A stretch of 36,870 bases of DNA from an uncultured Oscillospiraceae bacterium (GTDB lineage: Bacteria > Bacillota > Clostridia > Oscillospirales > Acutalibacteraceae), in the NCBI GenBank assembly GCA_958354085.1, contig CATWUX010000005.1, forward strand, positions 1-36,870, given 5' to 3'. A program made the translations under genes and the position numbers. The notes beneath the pieces are model-generated. The model searched no databases. It was not told the origin of the DNA and was given only the letters and a program-made list of their open reading frames with translations. This document shows positions 1-9,089 of the stretch, piece by piece (positions within the stretch are counted from its first letter, which is position 1; each line of letters opens with the position of its first letter).

Positions 1-371
1 TTTTCCTACATCAGGGGGTGTTTTGTCTATTGTCCGTTTTTACTGGACCTGTTCAAAGTGTGGGTGTCTACTTTTTTGTGGTACAATAAGAGAAAAGGAG
101 TTCATAAGAATGGGGAAGGAAGGGACGCCGCATCAAAATGGGGCTGGCCATCCGGGATTGTCCGGCCGCAAGTGCTGATTCTGCGCCGGGAGGATGCCTC
201 CAGTCTTGGCTATGATAATCAAGCGGCTTATAAAGCGCTGCTGCGAAACAGCCTGTTTCTGCCGACAGGCTCTCATAAAATCGATCCCGCAGACCGGGCA
301 GCGTCCTCCGGAGCCTGCTAAAGCGTAAAGCAGCCAGAGCCTACATATTCCCAAACCAAGCGGAGAAGCAG
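1..371. other. Window edge without an assignable gene; promoter-like site and tiny ORF
   Basis: I cannot assign a gene to this stretch. A TGTGGTACAAT sequence (extended -10 type, hexamer at 82-87) is followed by AAGGAG at 95-100 and an ATG at 110 that opens only 22 codons (stop 176-178), so it may be a leader, a frameshifted remnant or chance. A short inverted repeat GTCC/GGAC lies upstream, and a 7-bp hairpin (AGCCTGT/ACAGGCT, 250-271) lies near the end of the leftward DUF4091 gene. It lacks a T-tract, so it is not a clear terminator. Longer open frames on either strand here show no recognisable motif and no ribosome binding site. Confidence 0.3.
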
Positions 372-1892
372 TTATGCCAGCGCTTTCTCAATGGCGTCTC
401 CCAGCTGTGCACGTACCTCCACAAATCGCTCCTCATCATCGGTGTAAACGGTTAGCGATGTCAGCACCTGGCGGATAAAGGCATCCGCCTTCTCGCGTCC
501 AAGCAAGCGGCGCGCCATGGTTAGGTATTCGTAATCGTCAATGCCATCCGCCACCGCTTCCATCCGCAGAGAAGATACCGGCCCCTCTACGCCGACAATG
601 TTGCCGTTATACAGCAGCGATCCATCCCCGTATAAGTCGGGGTTAATTTGCTTGACAGTGGCCATGTCATTCCAAGGATCACAGGTCCCGTCCCACAGGT
701 CCCCCTCACTCTTTTTGGCGTGCCAGTAATTGGCGCTCCAATACAGCAGGCCGCTCACATCCAAATATCGCTGCTGCCAGAACAGGAGCCGGTGACATAT
801 TCCTTCCATATGGATAAACAGGTTACAGTAGGGCTCTCCCGGGCCGCAACAAACATACCACCAAAGGGTTTCACTGGTGTTCTGACGGTTGTGGAGCTTG
901 TCCGCCAGTGTGCCGTCAGCTCCGCGCCCGATTCGGTCCCATATGTTCACATTGTCAAACAGGCAGGATTCCGGGCACCACACCTGCACATGGCCCAACA
1001 TTTCTTCGACGGCGGATAACCGAATATCGTATTGAGGATTGGAATAAAAGGGGGTCACGATGCGGGCATTGGGTTCCATGTGATGTAGGCGGTGTGATGC
1101 CGCCCACAGCTTTTCATAGGACTCACGGGTAGCGGGCTCGTCCACCGGATAAAATACGGCCTTTGAAAACCATTCCCGTTTGCTTTTTATTTTGGCCAAA
1201 TAGCGGTTGAGCATCACGTCGTCTTCAGAAAACGGCACCACAAACGATGTCATGCGCTGATCGTCCAGATAGCTGTCCGCTTCAGGGGAAAGAATATCTA
1301 CAGGCAGTACATCCGCTGACACCTTCCGAGACAGCAGCGCTTCATAATAGGCACGGAACAGACGGTCACTTTGCTCACTTCCCGCCTGCACGCCATGCAC
1401 CGCCTCTATGCTGAAGCGGTCCAATCCAAAGGAGGTTTGGCAGGATGCTGTTTGGGGCAGAGTAAAATCCCAGACGTGCGCCGTCAGCGAAAGGCAGCGA
1501 GCTTCCGTTCCTTGCTGTAGCCGTATCGTGCCGTTATAATCACCGGCCGGACTTCCTGCCGGGGCGTTTACACGGATAAAGACGCTCATAGCCCGATGAG
1601 GTTCTAAACACACCGTGTCGCTCAACGGCGCCAGTGGATCGGGCCATTCTCCGTGTGTGCCGGCGCAAACAGATTTTACTGCCGAAAGCTGTGGAAACAA
1701 GGTGGCTCCGTCTGGGTGGCGCAGGGGCGTGGCTTCTAAACGAATAGTACAGGGCTCATCGCTGTATAGAGCAAGCTGACAGCAATCCCCACCGTTCCCG
1801 GCCATGTGTAAGGTGTAGGACATGCCATCGGCAGGACGCTCAGTTTGCCGAAGTTTATGAAAGCCATGCATAAACCAACTCTGATATTCCAT
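372..1892 (-). CDS. DUF4091 domain protein (GH123-like putative glycoside hydrolase)
   Basis: This 506-residue protein has the DUF4091 / GH123-like layout. An N-terminal beta-sandwich is closed by the family-typical HVWDFTLP segment (139-146), a barrel-like catalytic region follows, and a late ADGIDDYEYL motif lies near residue 450. In GH123 N-acetyl-beta-galactosaminidases an Asp-Glu pair in the barrel performs substrate-assisted catalysis; the equivalent here is probably D251-E252 in FYPVDEP. No signal peptide is visible, so it should act in the cytoplasm on imported oligosaccharides. It starts 19 bp after the AraC-type gene and is read from the same strand, so the two form a small operon. 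The start has a modest purine-rich ribosome binding site. Family membership is fairly sure; substrate and activity are inferred, because DUF4091 covers many uncharacterised proteins. Confidence 0.8.
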   Translation of the reverse strand: MEYQSWFMHGFHKLRQTERPADGMSYTLHMAGNGGDCCQLALYSDEPCTIRLEATPLRHPDGATLFPQLSAVKSVCAGTHGEWPDPLAPLSDTVCLEPHRAMSVFIRVNAPAGSPAGDYNGTIRLQQGTEARCLSLTAHVWDFTLPQTASCQTSFGLDRFSIEAVHGVQAGSEQSDRLFRAYYEALLSRKVSADVLPVDILSPEADSYLDDQRMTSFVVPFSEDDVMLNRYLAKIKSKREWFSKAVFYPVDEPATRESYEKLWAASHRLHHMEPNARIVTPFYSNPQYDIRLSAVEEMLGHVQVWCPESCLFDNVNIWDRIGRGADGTLADKLHNRQNTSETLWWYVCCGPGEPYCNLFIHMEGICHRLLFWQQRYLDVSGLLYWSANYWHAKKSEGDLWDGTCDPWNDMATVKQINPDLYGDGSLLYNGNIVGVEGPVSSLRMEAVADGIDDYEYLTMARRLLGREKADAFIRQVLTSLTVYTDDEERFVEVRAQLGDAIEKALA

Positions 1893-1911
1893 CTTTACAG
1901 ACTCTTCTTTC

Positions 1912-2961
1912 TCATTTATTTAGGTTAGGGGGAGGCTGAATGGTATTGCGCATTTGATTGGGGCTCATCCCATAAATAGAATGAAATGCACGGTAAAAAT
2001 TTGAAACCGAGGAGAATCCGCATTGCAAGGCAATTTCGGTCACGCTGTATTGGGAAGAAACCAGCATATCCCGGGATTTCTCGATCCTTTGGCGGGTGAG
2101 ATACTGCAAAAAAGAAATGCCCACCTCCTTTTTAAAAACGGAAGAAAAATAAGGGGGACTCATATAACAGTACTTGGCGACATCTCCCAGCGTAATATTG
2201 TTCGATAGATTATCCGCTATATACGAAAGCGCCGCTTTGATGGTGGGATGAATATTTTTAAAGCGAATGGAAGAGAAGTTTGCGTTTTGCGGCGACAGGC
2301 GCGAAAGCTCTGCAAACATGCAGAGCAACTGCGATTTAATTATCAACTGATACCCGTAATCCTGATGCTTATGTTCAGAAAGAATGGTATCATAGGCGTT
2401 GAAGATTTTTTGGTTCTTGGGGTCGTCTGCCGACAAGTGGCAGTAACGCAGATAGCTTTTCATGAAGTAGTATAGCTGGATGGAATCCGGTCCGAAGTCG
2501 TCAGGGGAAAAGAGCGTGGATGGTGTGAAGGATATCTCCTGTGCATAGACCATTTGATCTCCGCCGCTTAGCCAGGCATGAGGAATATAGTTGTTTAAAA
2601 AAATAATATCTCCCGGATTGAGCTGAATGGCTTTTCGGTCTACAATATACAGCACAGGAGCGTTGCACACACGGGTAATTTCGCAATACTTATGCATGTG
2701 GAAAGACAGGATATCCGGCATATATTCTTTCCAAGGCGCGGGAATATCAGCCGGCATTACACTATCCTTCTCAACTTCGGGGGTACGTTCCCGCAAGTTG
2801 ATGGAAGAGTTTCCCTTTTCATAAAATAAGAATTCAGGAATCCGGTTGCCCGGATACATGGACAGATCCCATGTCGACATAGATACGCTGAAGGACGGAA
2901 AGATATTCACCGGAAATTCGGAAGAAGCCGATGGATGATCTACATAGTAAAAATTGATCAT
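1912..2961 (-). CDS. AraC-family transcriptional regulator with cupin sensor domain
   Basis: The 349-residue protein has an N-terminal cupin-like ligand-binding domain (FHMHKYCEI at 87-95, LNPGDIIFLNNYIPH at 114-128). The C-terminus is an AraC/XylS DNA-binding domain with two helix-turn-helices (about 257-276 and 306-329, the second with the typical IALQCGFSSVSNFYRAF signature). Such regulators bind a sugar or glycan fragment and usually activate the neighbouring catabolic operon. It is transcribed divergently from the large glycan operon, with about 280 bp between them, and heads a two-gene operon with the DUF4091 gene. The start is supported by GAAGGTG upstream and by a good promoter. The inducing ligand cannot be read from the sequence. 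Confidence 0.92.
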   Translation of the reverse strand: MINFYYVDHPSASSEFPVNIFPSFSVSMSTWDLSMYPGNRIPEFLFYEKGNSSINLRERTPEVEKDSVMPADIPAPWKEYMPDILSFHMHKYCEITRVCNAPVLYIVDRKAIQLNPGDIIFLNNYIPHAWLSGGDQMVYAQEISFTPSTLFSPDDFGPDSIQLYYFMKSYLRYCHLSADDPKNQKIFNAYDTILSEHKHQDYGYQLIIKSQLLCMFAELSRLSPQNANFSSIRFKNIHPTIKAALSYIADNLSNNITLGDVAKYCYMSPPYFSSVFKKEVGISFLQYLTRQRIEKSRDMLVSSQYSVTEIALQCGFSSVSNFYRAFHSIYGMSPNQMRNTIQPPPNLNK

Positions 2962-3014
2962 AAAAGAAGCACCTTCATGTTAACAGAGTGGCTGACGGTT
3001 CAAGGAACAATATA

Positions 3015-3042
3015 ATTATAACAAAAATATTGTAAGAGTAAA
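3015..3042 (-). promoter_or_regulatory. Promoter of the AraC/DUF4091 operon
   Basis: Read on the minus strand, TTTACT is followed after 16 bp by a perfect TATAAT, placing the transcript start about 47 nt before the AraC-type start codon. The surrounding DNA is AT-rich. This is a pattern match only. Confidence 0.55.
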
Positions 3043-3100
3043 TGTTGAAATAGTAAAATGATAAAAACCTAGAAATTTGTCCAAAAAATTAGGAGGACGC

Positions 3101-3127
3101 TTGGAAAAGGGTATTGTATACTATAAC
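3101..3127 (+). promoter_or_regulatory. Candidate promoter of the glycan operon
   Basis: TTGGAA and TATAAC are separated by 15 bp (an overlapping TATACT is also present). The match is weak, as expected for an activator-dependent promoter next to an AraC-family gene. Two GATATTC direct repeats, at 3134-3140 and 3214-3220, lie in the presumed leader of about 110 nt; each is followed by an ATCA. They could be regulator contacts, but they sit downstream of the promoter and 80 bp apart. Confidence 0.35.
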
Positions 3128-3243
3128 CAGGACGATATTCTGATATCATCACCGGAAGAGCAATGAGCGAAAGGACGGCAAGCGGGAAAGGAACAACGGA
3201 TCCATAGTCACCAGATATTCACATCACGTAAAGAGGAAAGGGA

Positions 3244-6200
3244 ATGAGAGGTATGAAAAAACTATTGGCAAGCCTTGGCGCGTTATGCCTGCTGGTATCC
3301 AGCGTGAGCGGATTATCGGTGAATGTAACGGCCGGCAATGCACCGCAGGCACTGATGCTACAGGCCTTTGATGGAACGGTTGGGGACTCCTATACCTATA
3401 CGTGGGGAGGTACTTCCGCCATCACAGAGCTGACCTACACCGAAACCGGTGCTGTCTCGGGAACGGCACTTCAGGCCACCCTGAAGCAGGGAAGCGATGC
3501 CTCCGATGCGGCACAGGGACTTCAGCTTCGTCTGGGTAATCCGGCGGACGGTTCCTATGATGAGGTGAGGGAACAGGCCGCGTCGAAAAAATATTTGATG
3601 TGGCATATCAACGTTTCCGATGTTCCTGAGGAGAGCCGCCGGGAGGATTTTACGGACGCTGCGGGGAATCCTTGCTTCGGTGTTTATGTTACTTTAATTA
3701 CCTCTGATGCTTGGTATCAGCACAACGGCGGCTATACCGGCCGTGTGGAACTGATGCCCGATGCGGGCGGTTGGACGACAGGTGTTACCAGCGGAGAATG
3801 GATTTGCTTGCCTTATGGATTTTCCGGTTGGGTGCGCACAGAACTGTCGGACTACAAAGGTATGTGGGAAGATGACCCGGCTATGGATTTAAATAAAATC
3901 CAGGATTATCTGTATTTGACGTTCAGCCAGATGAACTCGGACGTGATGGTGCAGGTGGATTCCTTGCTCATGGCCAACGACGGTGACGCGATAGAAGGCT
4001 TTGAGGAACCGGCGGCAGCTGTCGAAATCCAGGATTTTGGCAGCGCTCCCCTATACAACAACAGCGTGTGGGGCGTCGAGCTGGCCGACGGTGTGGAGGC
4101 TGTTGAAAGCGTCGAGGCAGCGGTCAGCGGCCCATATGGCTGTGAAATTCGTACGAAGGCGGATGCGGATGACCAGTTCTATTCCCCCAATATTGTAGGA
4201 GCCGTCAAAAATTTGGAGCAGGTCAAGACCAAAAAGTATGTTGCCCTGCATATCACTGTTCCCGATACCCCCACGGAAAGCCGGGATCCCAATGTGTGCA
4301 ACGATCAGAAGGAGCCCTGCATTGCCTTCTCCTTCTCCTTCCGGGCCGACTCTTCAACCGGTGCCTGGTCGTTTGGCAACAACGGCGGCGCCCGGTTCAG
4401 TGATCGCGCAGAGGCGCTGGTTGATGGCGAGGCTGCCTGGTCCCGGGTGCTGACCAAAGGGACTAATGTGTACATACCCTACGGCTTTTCCGGCTGGATC
4501 CGAATGGAACTGGATAATTTTATTGGAAAGGACAACGGCGGTGCGCCCATTGACCGTACAAAAATCTTGGAAACATGGGACCTGTCCGTGGCTTCCGTGA
4601 GCAAGGCTACCAGCGTGCTGGTGGATGCCATTTATGCGGCCGATGCCGCCGATCTGCTGCCCGGCTGTAGCGCTCCTATGGGCGAGCCGGTTCCCAGTGA
4701 AGATGTTTTTGCCAACCAGGCCGTTATGCTGCAAAGCTTTGATAGCCCCGGCGAGGATGGTGACCTGTACAATAAGGGTATTTGGGCGATAGAGCCCGTG
4801 GATGAAGTGGAGGCCCTAGCGGCGGAAGACGCGGCGGTAGATGGCGATGATTATGGCTGTGCCGTCACGGTAAAGGACTCTGCCAGCGCCGATACAGCGC
4901 CTTATTTGGTGCTCGAGTCCAAGCAGCCGGTTGCGGCAAGCGGAAAGCGTTACTGGTTGTTCCACATCGTGGTACCGGACGTTCCCGAAGCTGAGCAGAG
5001 CAACGCTTTTGTTGACCCGAATGGTACGCGTTATTTCGGCGTGCGGGTGACCGCACGTACAGATAATGGCCAGGGCGGTTACTGGGCCTTTGACAACAAC
5101 GGCGGCTATTTCCGCGATCGTGTGGAAGTCCTAGCGGACGGTGAGAGCGAATGGAAGCGGGGCGTATCTAAAAATGAGTATGCCTGTCTGCCCTATGGGT
5201 TCTCTGGTTGGGTTAAGCTGGACCTGGAAAACTATGTGTTTATGGATGACAAGACCACGCCTATTGACACAACGGACGGGAAGCTTCGGGATGCTTTCGA
5301 CGTGTTTTTGAGCCCATTTACGGGAACGGTGGAGTTGGACGCTTTTTACGCTGCCAACAAAGGAGAATATGTGCCCGGTTTGCAAGAAGCCGTGGATGAT
5401 ATGGTACCCAGTACCGCAGGCGAACGCAAAGAGGCTGCTGTAGTGCAAGATTTTGAGGAAGCTGGTGCGTCGGGAGATAATGTGGCCGACAGCGGCAAAG
5501 CCTTCTGGGGCTCGGACGGTGTGGAGGAATGCCCGATTACAGCGGAGCTGGACGCTTCTCACGCTGTCAACGGCGGCCTCGCCTGCAAACTATATTCCAC
5601 CGATGGTTCTACATTAGCAGAACCAAACTTGGTGGGACAGATGGTCGACCTGGACGGAACCAAAGGCAAGCGCTATATAGCTTTCCATATCACCATACCG
5701 GAAAATCCCAGCGAAAAGCTGGACGATTGCTTTGATGTGGATGGAAATCTGTATTTTGGTATTTCGTTGGGCTTCCGTACAGCAGAAGAAAGAGGAACCA
5801 CATGGTGGATTCTCAATGGTGATTTCTTTAAAGATAAGGCGGAACTGTTTGTTGACGGGGGATCCGAGTGGGTGAAAGGGCTGACAAAAGACAGCATGAT
5901 TTTCCTGCCTTTCGGATATTCCGGTTGGGTGCGCGTGGATCTGCAGGATTACTTCATGCGGGATACTATCAGCGAGGCTAAGCTGGATCCTGCCAAGTTG
6001 CTGGATATCTTTGATATCACATTTTCACAGGTGAACGGCGAGGAGGATGCACTGTATCTGGATGCTTTCTTTGCCATGAATGACGAGGATAGCCTGCCTG
6101 GCCTGAAGGTGACCGAGGGCGGCAGCAATGACGCCGGATATCCGCAAAAAGGGGAAACAAACGACGAAACGGATGATGATGCGGGAAAAGAGCCGCAGCC

Positions 6201-6378
6201 TTCCGTGCCCGATGATACAAAACCGGACGACGGGAAGCCGGATGACTATGAAACGCCAAATACCGGTGTAGGAAACGGTACGTATCCGTTTGCTCTGCTG
6301 GCTGCCGGTGCGGTGCTGGCGCTGGGGTGGACACGACGGATTCGCAGAGGGACAGGAGTGAAAGAGCATGATCAATAA
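3244..6378 (+). CDS. Secreted, sortase-type wall-anchored protein with four CBM-like repeats
   Basis: The 1044-residue precursor has a signal peptide (residues 1-30, lysines then a hydrophobic core). Four divergent repeats of roughly 215-225 residues follow (about 35-254, 258-474, 492-714, 731-955). Each begins with a Q-x-F-(D/E/G) segment, contains an (H)I-(V)PD-P block and carries a GFSGW or GYSGW motif (192-196, 414-418, 652-656, 891-895). An acidic Pro/Asp linker leads to TPNTG (1004-1008), a hydrophobic span (1013-1029) and an RRIRR tail, which is the layout of an LPXTG-like sortase signal. The repeats resemble beta-sandwich carbohydrate-binding modules of Firmicutes surface proteins, where a GFxGWVR-type strand is common. 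I infer glycan capture at the wall. No catalytic motif is evident. An ATG nine bases downstream is an alternative start. Its end overlaps the next gene by 11 bp. Confidence 0.75.
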   Translation: MRGMKKLLASLGALCLLVSSVSGLSVNVTAGNAPQALMLQAFDGTVGDSYTYTWGGTSAITELTYTETGAVSGTALQATLKQGSDASDAAQGLQLRLGNPADGSYDEVREQAASKKYLMWHINVSDVPEESRREDFTDAAGNPCFGVYVTLITSDAWYQHNGGYTGRVELMPDAGGWTTGVTSGEWICLPYGFSGWVRTELSDYKGMWEDDPAMDLNKIQDYLYLTFSQMNSDVMVQVDSLLMANDGDAIEGFEEPAAAVEIQDFGSAPLYNNSVWGVELADGVEAVESVEAAVSGPYGCEIRTKADADDQFYSPNIVGAVKNLEQVKTKKYVALHITVPDTPTESRDPNVCNDQKEPCIAFSFSFRADSSTGAWSFGNNGGARFSDRAEALVDGEAAWSRVLTKGTNVYIPYGFSGWIRMELDNFIGKDNGGAPIDRTKILETWDLSVASVSKATSVLVDAIYAADAADLLPGCSAPMGEPVPSEDVFANQAVMLQSFDSPGEDGDLYNKGIWAIEPVDEVEALAAEDAAVDGDDYGCAVTVKDSASADTAPYLVLESKQPVAASGKRYWLFHIVVPDVPEAEQSNAFVDPNGTRYFGVRVTARTDNGQGGYWAFDNNGGYFRDRVEVLADGESEWKRGVSKNEYACLPYGFSGWVKLDLENYVFMDDKTTPIDTTDGKLRDAFDVFLSPFTGTVELDAFYAANKGEYVPGLQEAVDDMVPSTAGERKEAAVVQDFEEAGASGDNVADSGKAFWGSDGVEECPITAELDASHAVNGGLACKLYSTDGSTLAEPNLVGQMVDLDGTKGKRYIAFHITIPENPSEKLDDCFDVDGNLYFGISLGFRTAEERGTTWWILNGDFFKDKAELFVDGGSEWVKGLTKDSMIFLPFGYSGWVRVDLQDYFMRDTISEAKLDPAKLLDIFDITFSQVNGEEDALYLDAFFAMNDEDSLPGLKVTEGGSNDAGYPQKGETNDETDDDAGKEPQPSVPDDTKPDDGKPDDYETPNTGVGNGTYPFALLAAGAVLALGWTRRIRRGTGVKEHDQ
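3346..6108 (+). repeat. Four tandem protein-level repeats (~220 residues each)
   Basis: The repeats are clear in translation (conserved PYGFSGW-type strand and closing D-(A)-(F/I)-(Y/F)-A-(A/M)-(N/D) segment) but diverged at the DNA level, so the duplication is old and under protein-level selection. Confidence 0.75.
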
Positions 6379-7879
6379 CCGGAAATGGGTCGCGGCGATT
6401 CTGGCGGTGGTGATGATGGCAACGGCAGGGGCCGGCTGCGGCCGCTCAACGCCGCCGGTTTCCAGCACCGTCTCTGAGGCCTCGACGAGGGCGGATGTAT
6501 CTGCTGCCGTGTCGACGGAGGCCACATCGGGGGTATCGGGCGAGACACAAGCGACACAGGAACAGGGCCAGTCGAGTCAGACTAAGCCGGCGGGGGTGAC
6601 CACCACCACCGCGTACAGACCGCCTATTGAAGGGGTAAATTCGGATCCCGGGATCAAGGAGGAGCCGACGCCTGCGAATTTTTACGATGATATCCGCGGT
6701 ACGACGGTGCGGGTATATCGGTCGATAGAGCCCGACGAACAGGCAATGGAGACGGCTGCTGCTTTTACCGAAAAATATGGTTGTACGGTCAAATGGATAG
6801 TCGTCGGCTGGCAGGCATGGAAAACCCGACTGTTACAAGGGGTCGCGGCAGGCGCTCCGGCGGACTATACCATTTACTATGATAATCAGCTCGCCAATCT
6901 GGTGGCCAATAAGGTCCTGCAGCCGGTAGATCCCTATATCTATATTGCCGATCCCTTCTGGGACAAAGGCGTTATGGGCATGTTTTCTTGGAACGGGAAG
7001 AACTATGGCATGAACTGTACCCTCGGTACGGATATGAACGTGGGTATGATCTATTACAACAAAACCATGTTTGAGGACGCGGGGGAAAAGGAACCGATTG
7101 AATATTACGAAGACGGAGAATGGGATTTTGAAACCTTTGAAAAGGTTGCTAAGCGCATGACGGTAGACAGCAACGATGACGGCGTAACGGATATTTACGG
7201 GTTTGCATCCTGGTGGGTCGAATGGACGCTGCTGGCCAATGGAAATCGCCTGGTTAAACAGAACCAGGACGGCTCTGTTGATCTGACGCTGAAAGATCAA
7301 GCGGCCTACAACGGTCTGCAGCTGCAGGCAAATTTGGCGAAGGCGAAAGCTTATCTTTATAACGATCAATGGGCGGATTTCTTTAAGGCGAGACGTGTGG
7401 CGATGATTTTTGAACGGCCCTTTAATGCCATTGGATCAGGGAATCTGCTGGATTCCTCGGTATTCAAGGATGAAATCAGCATCTGTCCGCCGCCAAAGGG
7501 GCCGGATGCCAAGAAAAACTATGCGCCTGCGCTCTTCGATACTATTGGCATTCCCACCGGTGCACAGAATCCCAAGGGGGCTGCGGCGTATTATTATTTC
7601 TCCAAGCAATATGATTATGAGCATCGGGATGATCCTGAACGCTTGGCCGAGCGGCGCCGCAGCATGACGGAGGAACATGAAAAAGTCATCAACGATTTCT
7701 TAAAAACAGCTGTTAAAATTAACACGATTGCCAGCAGCTTTGGCAACTGGGATGGCGTGAAAGGACAGCTGTGGGCGGATATTCTGCAAAAGGGAATCTC
7801 GCCCAGCGCGGCAGTGGAATCCCGATACGATCAGCTTAAGTACGAAATCACCGATACTATGCGGGCGTTAAACAATTAA
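6368..7879 (+). CDS. Extracellular solute-binding lipoprotein, ABC sugar transporter (CUT1-like)
   Basis: The 503-residue protein begins with a lipoprotein-type signal. The likely lipidated cysteine is C24 in TAGAGC, an atypical lipobox with Gly at -3. A long Ser/Thr/Ala-rich linker reaches about residue 85. The rest has the family-1 solute-binding fold: an AAFTEKYGCTVKW-type first strand, a GVAAGAPADYTIYYDN segment, and central MIYYNKTMFEDAG and D-N-D-D-G-V-T-D segments typical of sugar-binding proteins. It should deliver oligosaccharide to the permease pair encoded after the IS30 element. Translation starts inside the previous gene behind AGGAGTG, implying coupling. The natural gene order is interrupted by the insertion just 21 bp after the stop codon. 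Confidence 0.9.
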   Translation: MINNRKWVAAILAVVMMATAGAGCGRSTPPVSSTVSEASTRADVSAAVSTEATSGVSGETQATQEQGQSSQTKPAGVTTTTAYRPPIEGVNSDPGIKEEPTPANFYDDIRGTTVRVYRSIEPDEQAMETAAAFTEKYGCTVKWIVVGWQAWKTRLLQGVAAGAPADYTIYYDNQLANLVANKVLQPVDPYIYIADPFWDKGVMGMFSWNGKNYGMNCTLGTDMNVGMIYYNKTMFEDAGEKEPIEYYEDGEWDFETFEKVAKRMTVDSNDDGVTDIYGFASWWVEWTLLANGNRLVKQNQDGSVDLTLKDQAAYNGLQLQANLAKAKAYLYNDQWADFFKARRVAMIFERPFNAIGSGNLLDSSVFKDEISICPPPKGPDAKKNYAPALFDTIGIPTGAQNPKGAAAYYYFSKQYDYEHRDDPERLAERRRSMTEEHEKVINDFLKTAVKINTIASSFGNWDGVKGQLWADILQKGISPSAAVESRYDQLKYEITDTMRALNN

Positions 7880-7900
7880 CCAATCATACTCCGACACCGG

Positions 7901-7913
7901 TGGAAATAGTTTT
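7901..7913 (+). repeat. Left copy of the IS30 target duplication
   Basis: TGGAAATAGTTTT here is repeated exactly immediately after the right inverted repeat. A G precedes both copies, so the duplication could be counted as 14 bp. Confidence 0.75.
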
Positions 7914-7969
7914 CGCAAATTGCAATAGCAAGTTGCAATAGTCTAGGAAAAAGTAACAATTAGTGGCAG

Positions 7970-8028
7970 AACGAAGTTGGCTTTTGAATAGAGGGGCAAA
8001 GCCCCGATTGGAGAAAGCCAACTTCGTT
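7970..8028. terminator. Long stem-loop inside the left end of the IS
   Basis: Arms of 15 bp (AACGAAGTTGGCTTT and its complement) enclose a nested GGGGC-AAA-GCCCC hairpin at 7993-8005. It lies past the transposase stop codon and could stop transcription in both directions, although neither side has a strong T-tract. A second hairpin (GACCGCATT/AATGCGGTC) covers the end of the transposase gene. Confidence 0.5.
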
Positions 8029-8045
8029 GCGGCGAGCGACCGCAT

Positions 8046-9089
8046 TCACGCTGCGTAAATGCGGTCGAGCTGGCGGTCAAAAAGCTCCTCGGGTGTAGCA
8101 TAACCGAGAATCTTTCTCGGCAAGCCGTTGATACAATCCGCAAAGAAACAAATCTCATCTGCGGTGTAATCCGCCACGCTTTTACCCTTTGGAATGAAAC
8201 GGCGCAGCATGCGATTGTGACACTCGTTGGTGCCCTTTTCGCAAGAGGAATACGGATGAGTGAAATAGACCTTTAATTCGCCAACCTCCAGCATTGTAAG
8301 TTTCGCAAACTCTGAGCCGTTGTCACTGGTAATGGTTTTGAATACCTGATCTTGTTTCTCCGCGAAATCTGACATCACTTTGTGCAATGCTTCCGTTACC
8401 GCCTCGGCAGTATGGTTGACGGCTTTGATCCACAAACACATTCTTGTCAGCCCTTCTACCAGCGTTACCACGCAAGGCTCGTTTTCGCCCTTTTTGCCAA
8501 TCACCGTGTCTATCTCCCAATGTCCGAATTCCGTGCGAAAATCTACTGTTTCAGGTCGTTCCTCGATGCTCCGGCCGAGATTTTTCTTGTTTTTCCTCAC
8601 CGTTTTGGCTTTGGTGTTTCGACGAAGTTTTTCGGGTAAGTCTATGTTCTTGATGGGGAGTAATCCTAGATCTACGTAATTGTAAAGGGTTTTGGTGCAA
8701 ACCATTTCTTCGCGACAGAATTGTCCGCTTTTTAATGCTGCGCCAAAAGCAGCATCCAGCGACCATTTCTCATTGCCTTGAAATTGCGCAACAACGTATT
8801 GAAGGTAGCGGACAGTAAAAAGACAGCGATACTGCTTGCGACAATTTTGCCGATGCTTCAAATATACACGCTCACCCTCGTCAGCTTTATAGCGTTGCAC
8901 CTTGCCCCGATAGAGAGAAACGGTACCTCTGGCAACCTCGTTCTTTATGGTGTTGTATGGACGGCGCAGATGTTTCGCGATGCGATAAATCGACCAGCCG
9001 TCTTTCAAACGCACCTCTATTTCGTGTCGTTCTTCGTTCAAAAGGTGTTGTCCTTTGCGCTGCTCTGTGGTATAATACGGTGTGTCCAT
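8046..9089 (-). CDS. IS30-family transposase
   Basis: From the chosen start (MDTPYYTTEQ) the protein is 347 residues, normal for the family. An N-terminal helix-turn-helix (about 20-52, GWSIYRIAKHLRRPYNTIKNE) binds the inverted repeats. The DDE catalytic residues are D194 (FGHWEIDTVIG), D256 (TSDNGSEF) and E289 (GTNECHNRMLRRF), giving the 33-residue D-E spacing of IS30 enzymes. The start at 9089 is chosen because AAAGGA lies 10 nt upstream; an in-frame start 48 bases earlier would read through the regulatory hairpin. No frameshift or missing catalytic residue is seen. Confidence 0.95.
   Translation of the reverse strand: MDTPYYTTEQRKGQHLLNEERHEIEVRLKDGWSIYRIAKHLRRPYNTIKNEVARGTVSLYRGKVQRYKADEGERVYLKHRQNCRKQYRCLFTVRYLQYVVAQFQGNEKWSLDAAFGAALKSGQFCREEMVCTKTLYNYVDLGLLPIKNIDLPEKLRRNTKAKTVRKNKKNLGRSIEERPETVDFRTEFGHWEIDTVIGKKGENEPCVVTLVEGLTRMCLWIKAVNHTAEAVTEALHKVMSDFAEKQDQVFKTITSDNGSEFAKLTMLEVGELKVYFTHPYSSCEKGTNECHNRMLRRFIPKGKSVADYTADEICFFADCINGLPRKILGYATPEELFDRQLDRIYAA

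Noticed and set aside
58..354. Open frames on both strands at the window start, one with a CPVC motif
   Set aside because: A single CxxC is not enough for a zinc-ribbon call; neither frame has a proper ribosome binding site or any family resemblance.
7993..8005. GGGGC-AAA-GCCCC as an independent terminator
   Set aside because: It is nested in a larger IS-end stem-loop and has no T-tract, so it was recorded as part of that structure.
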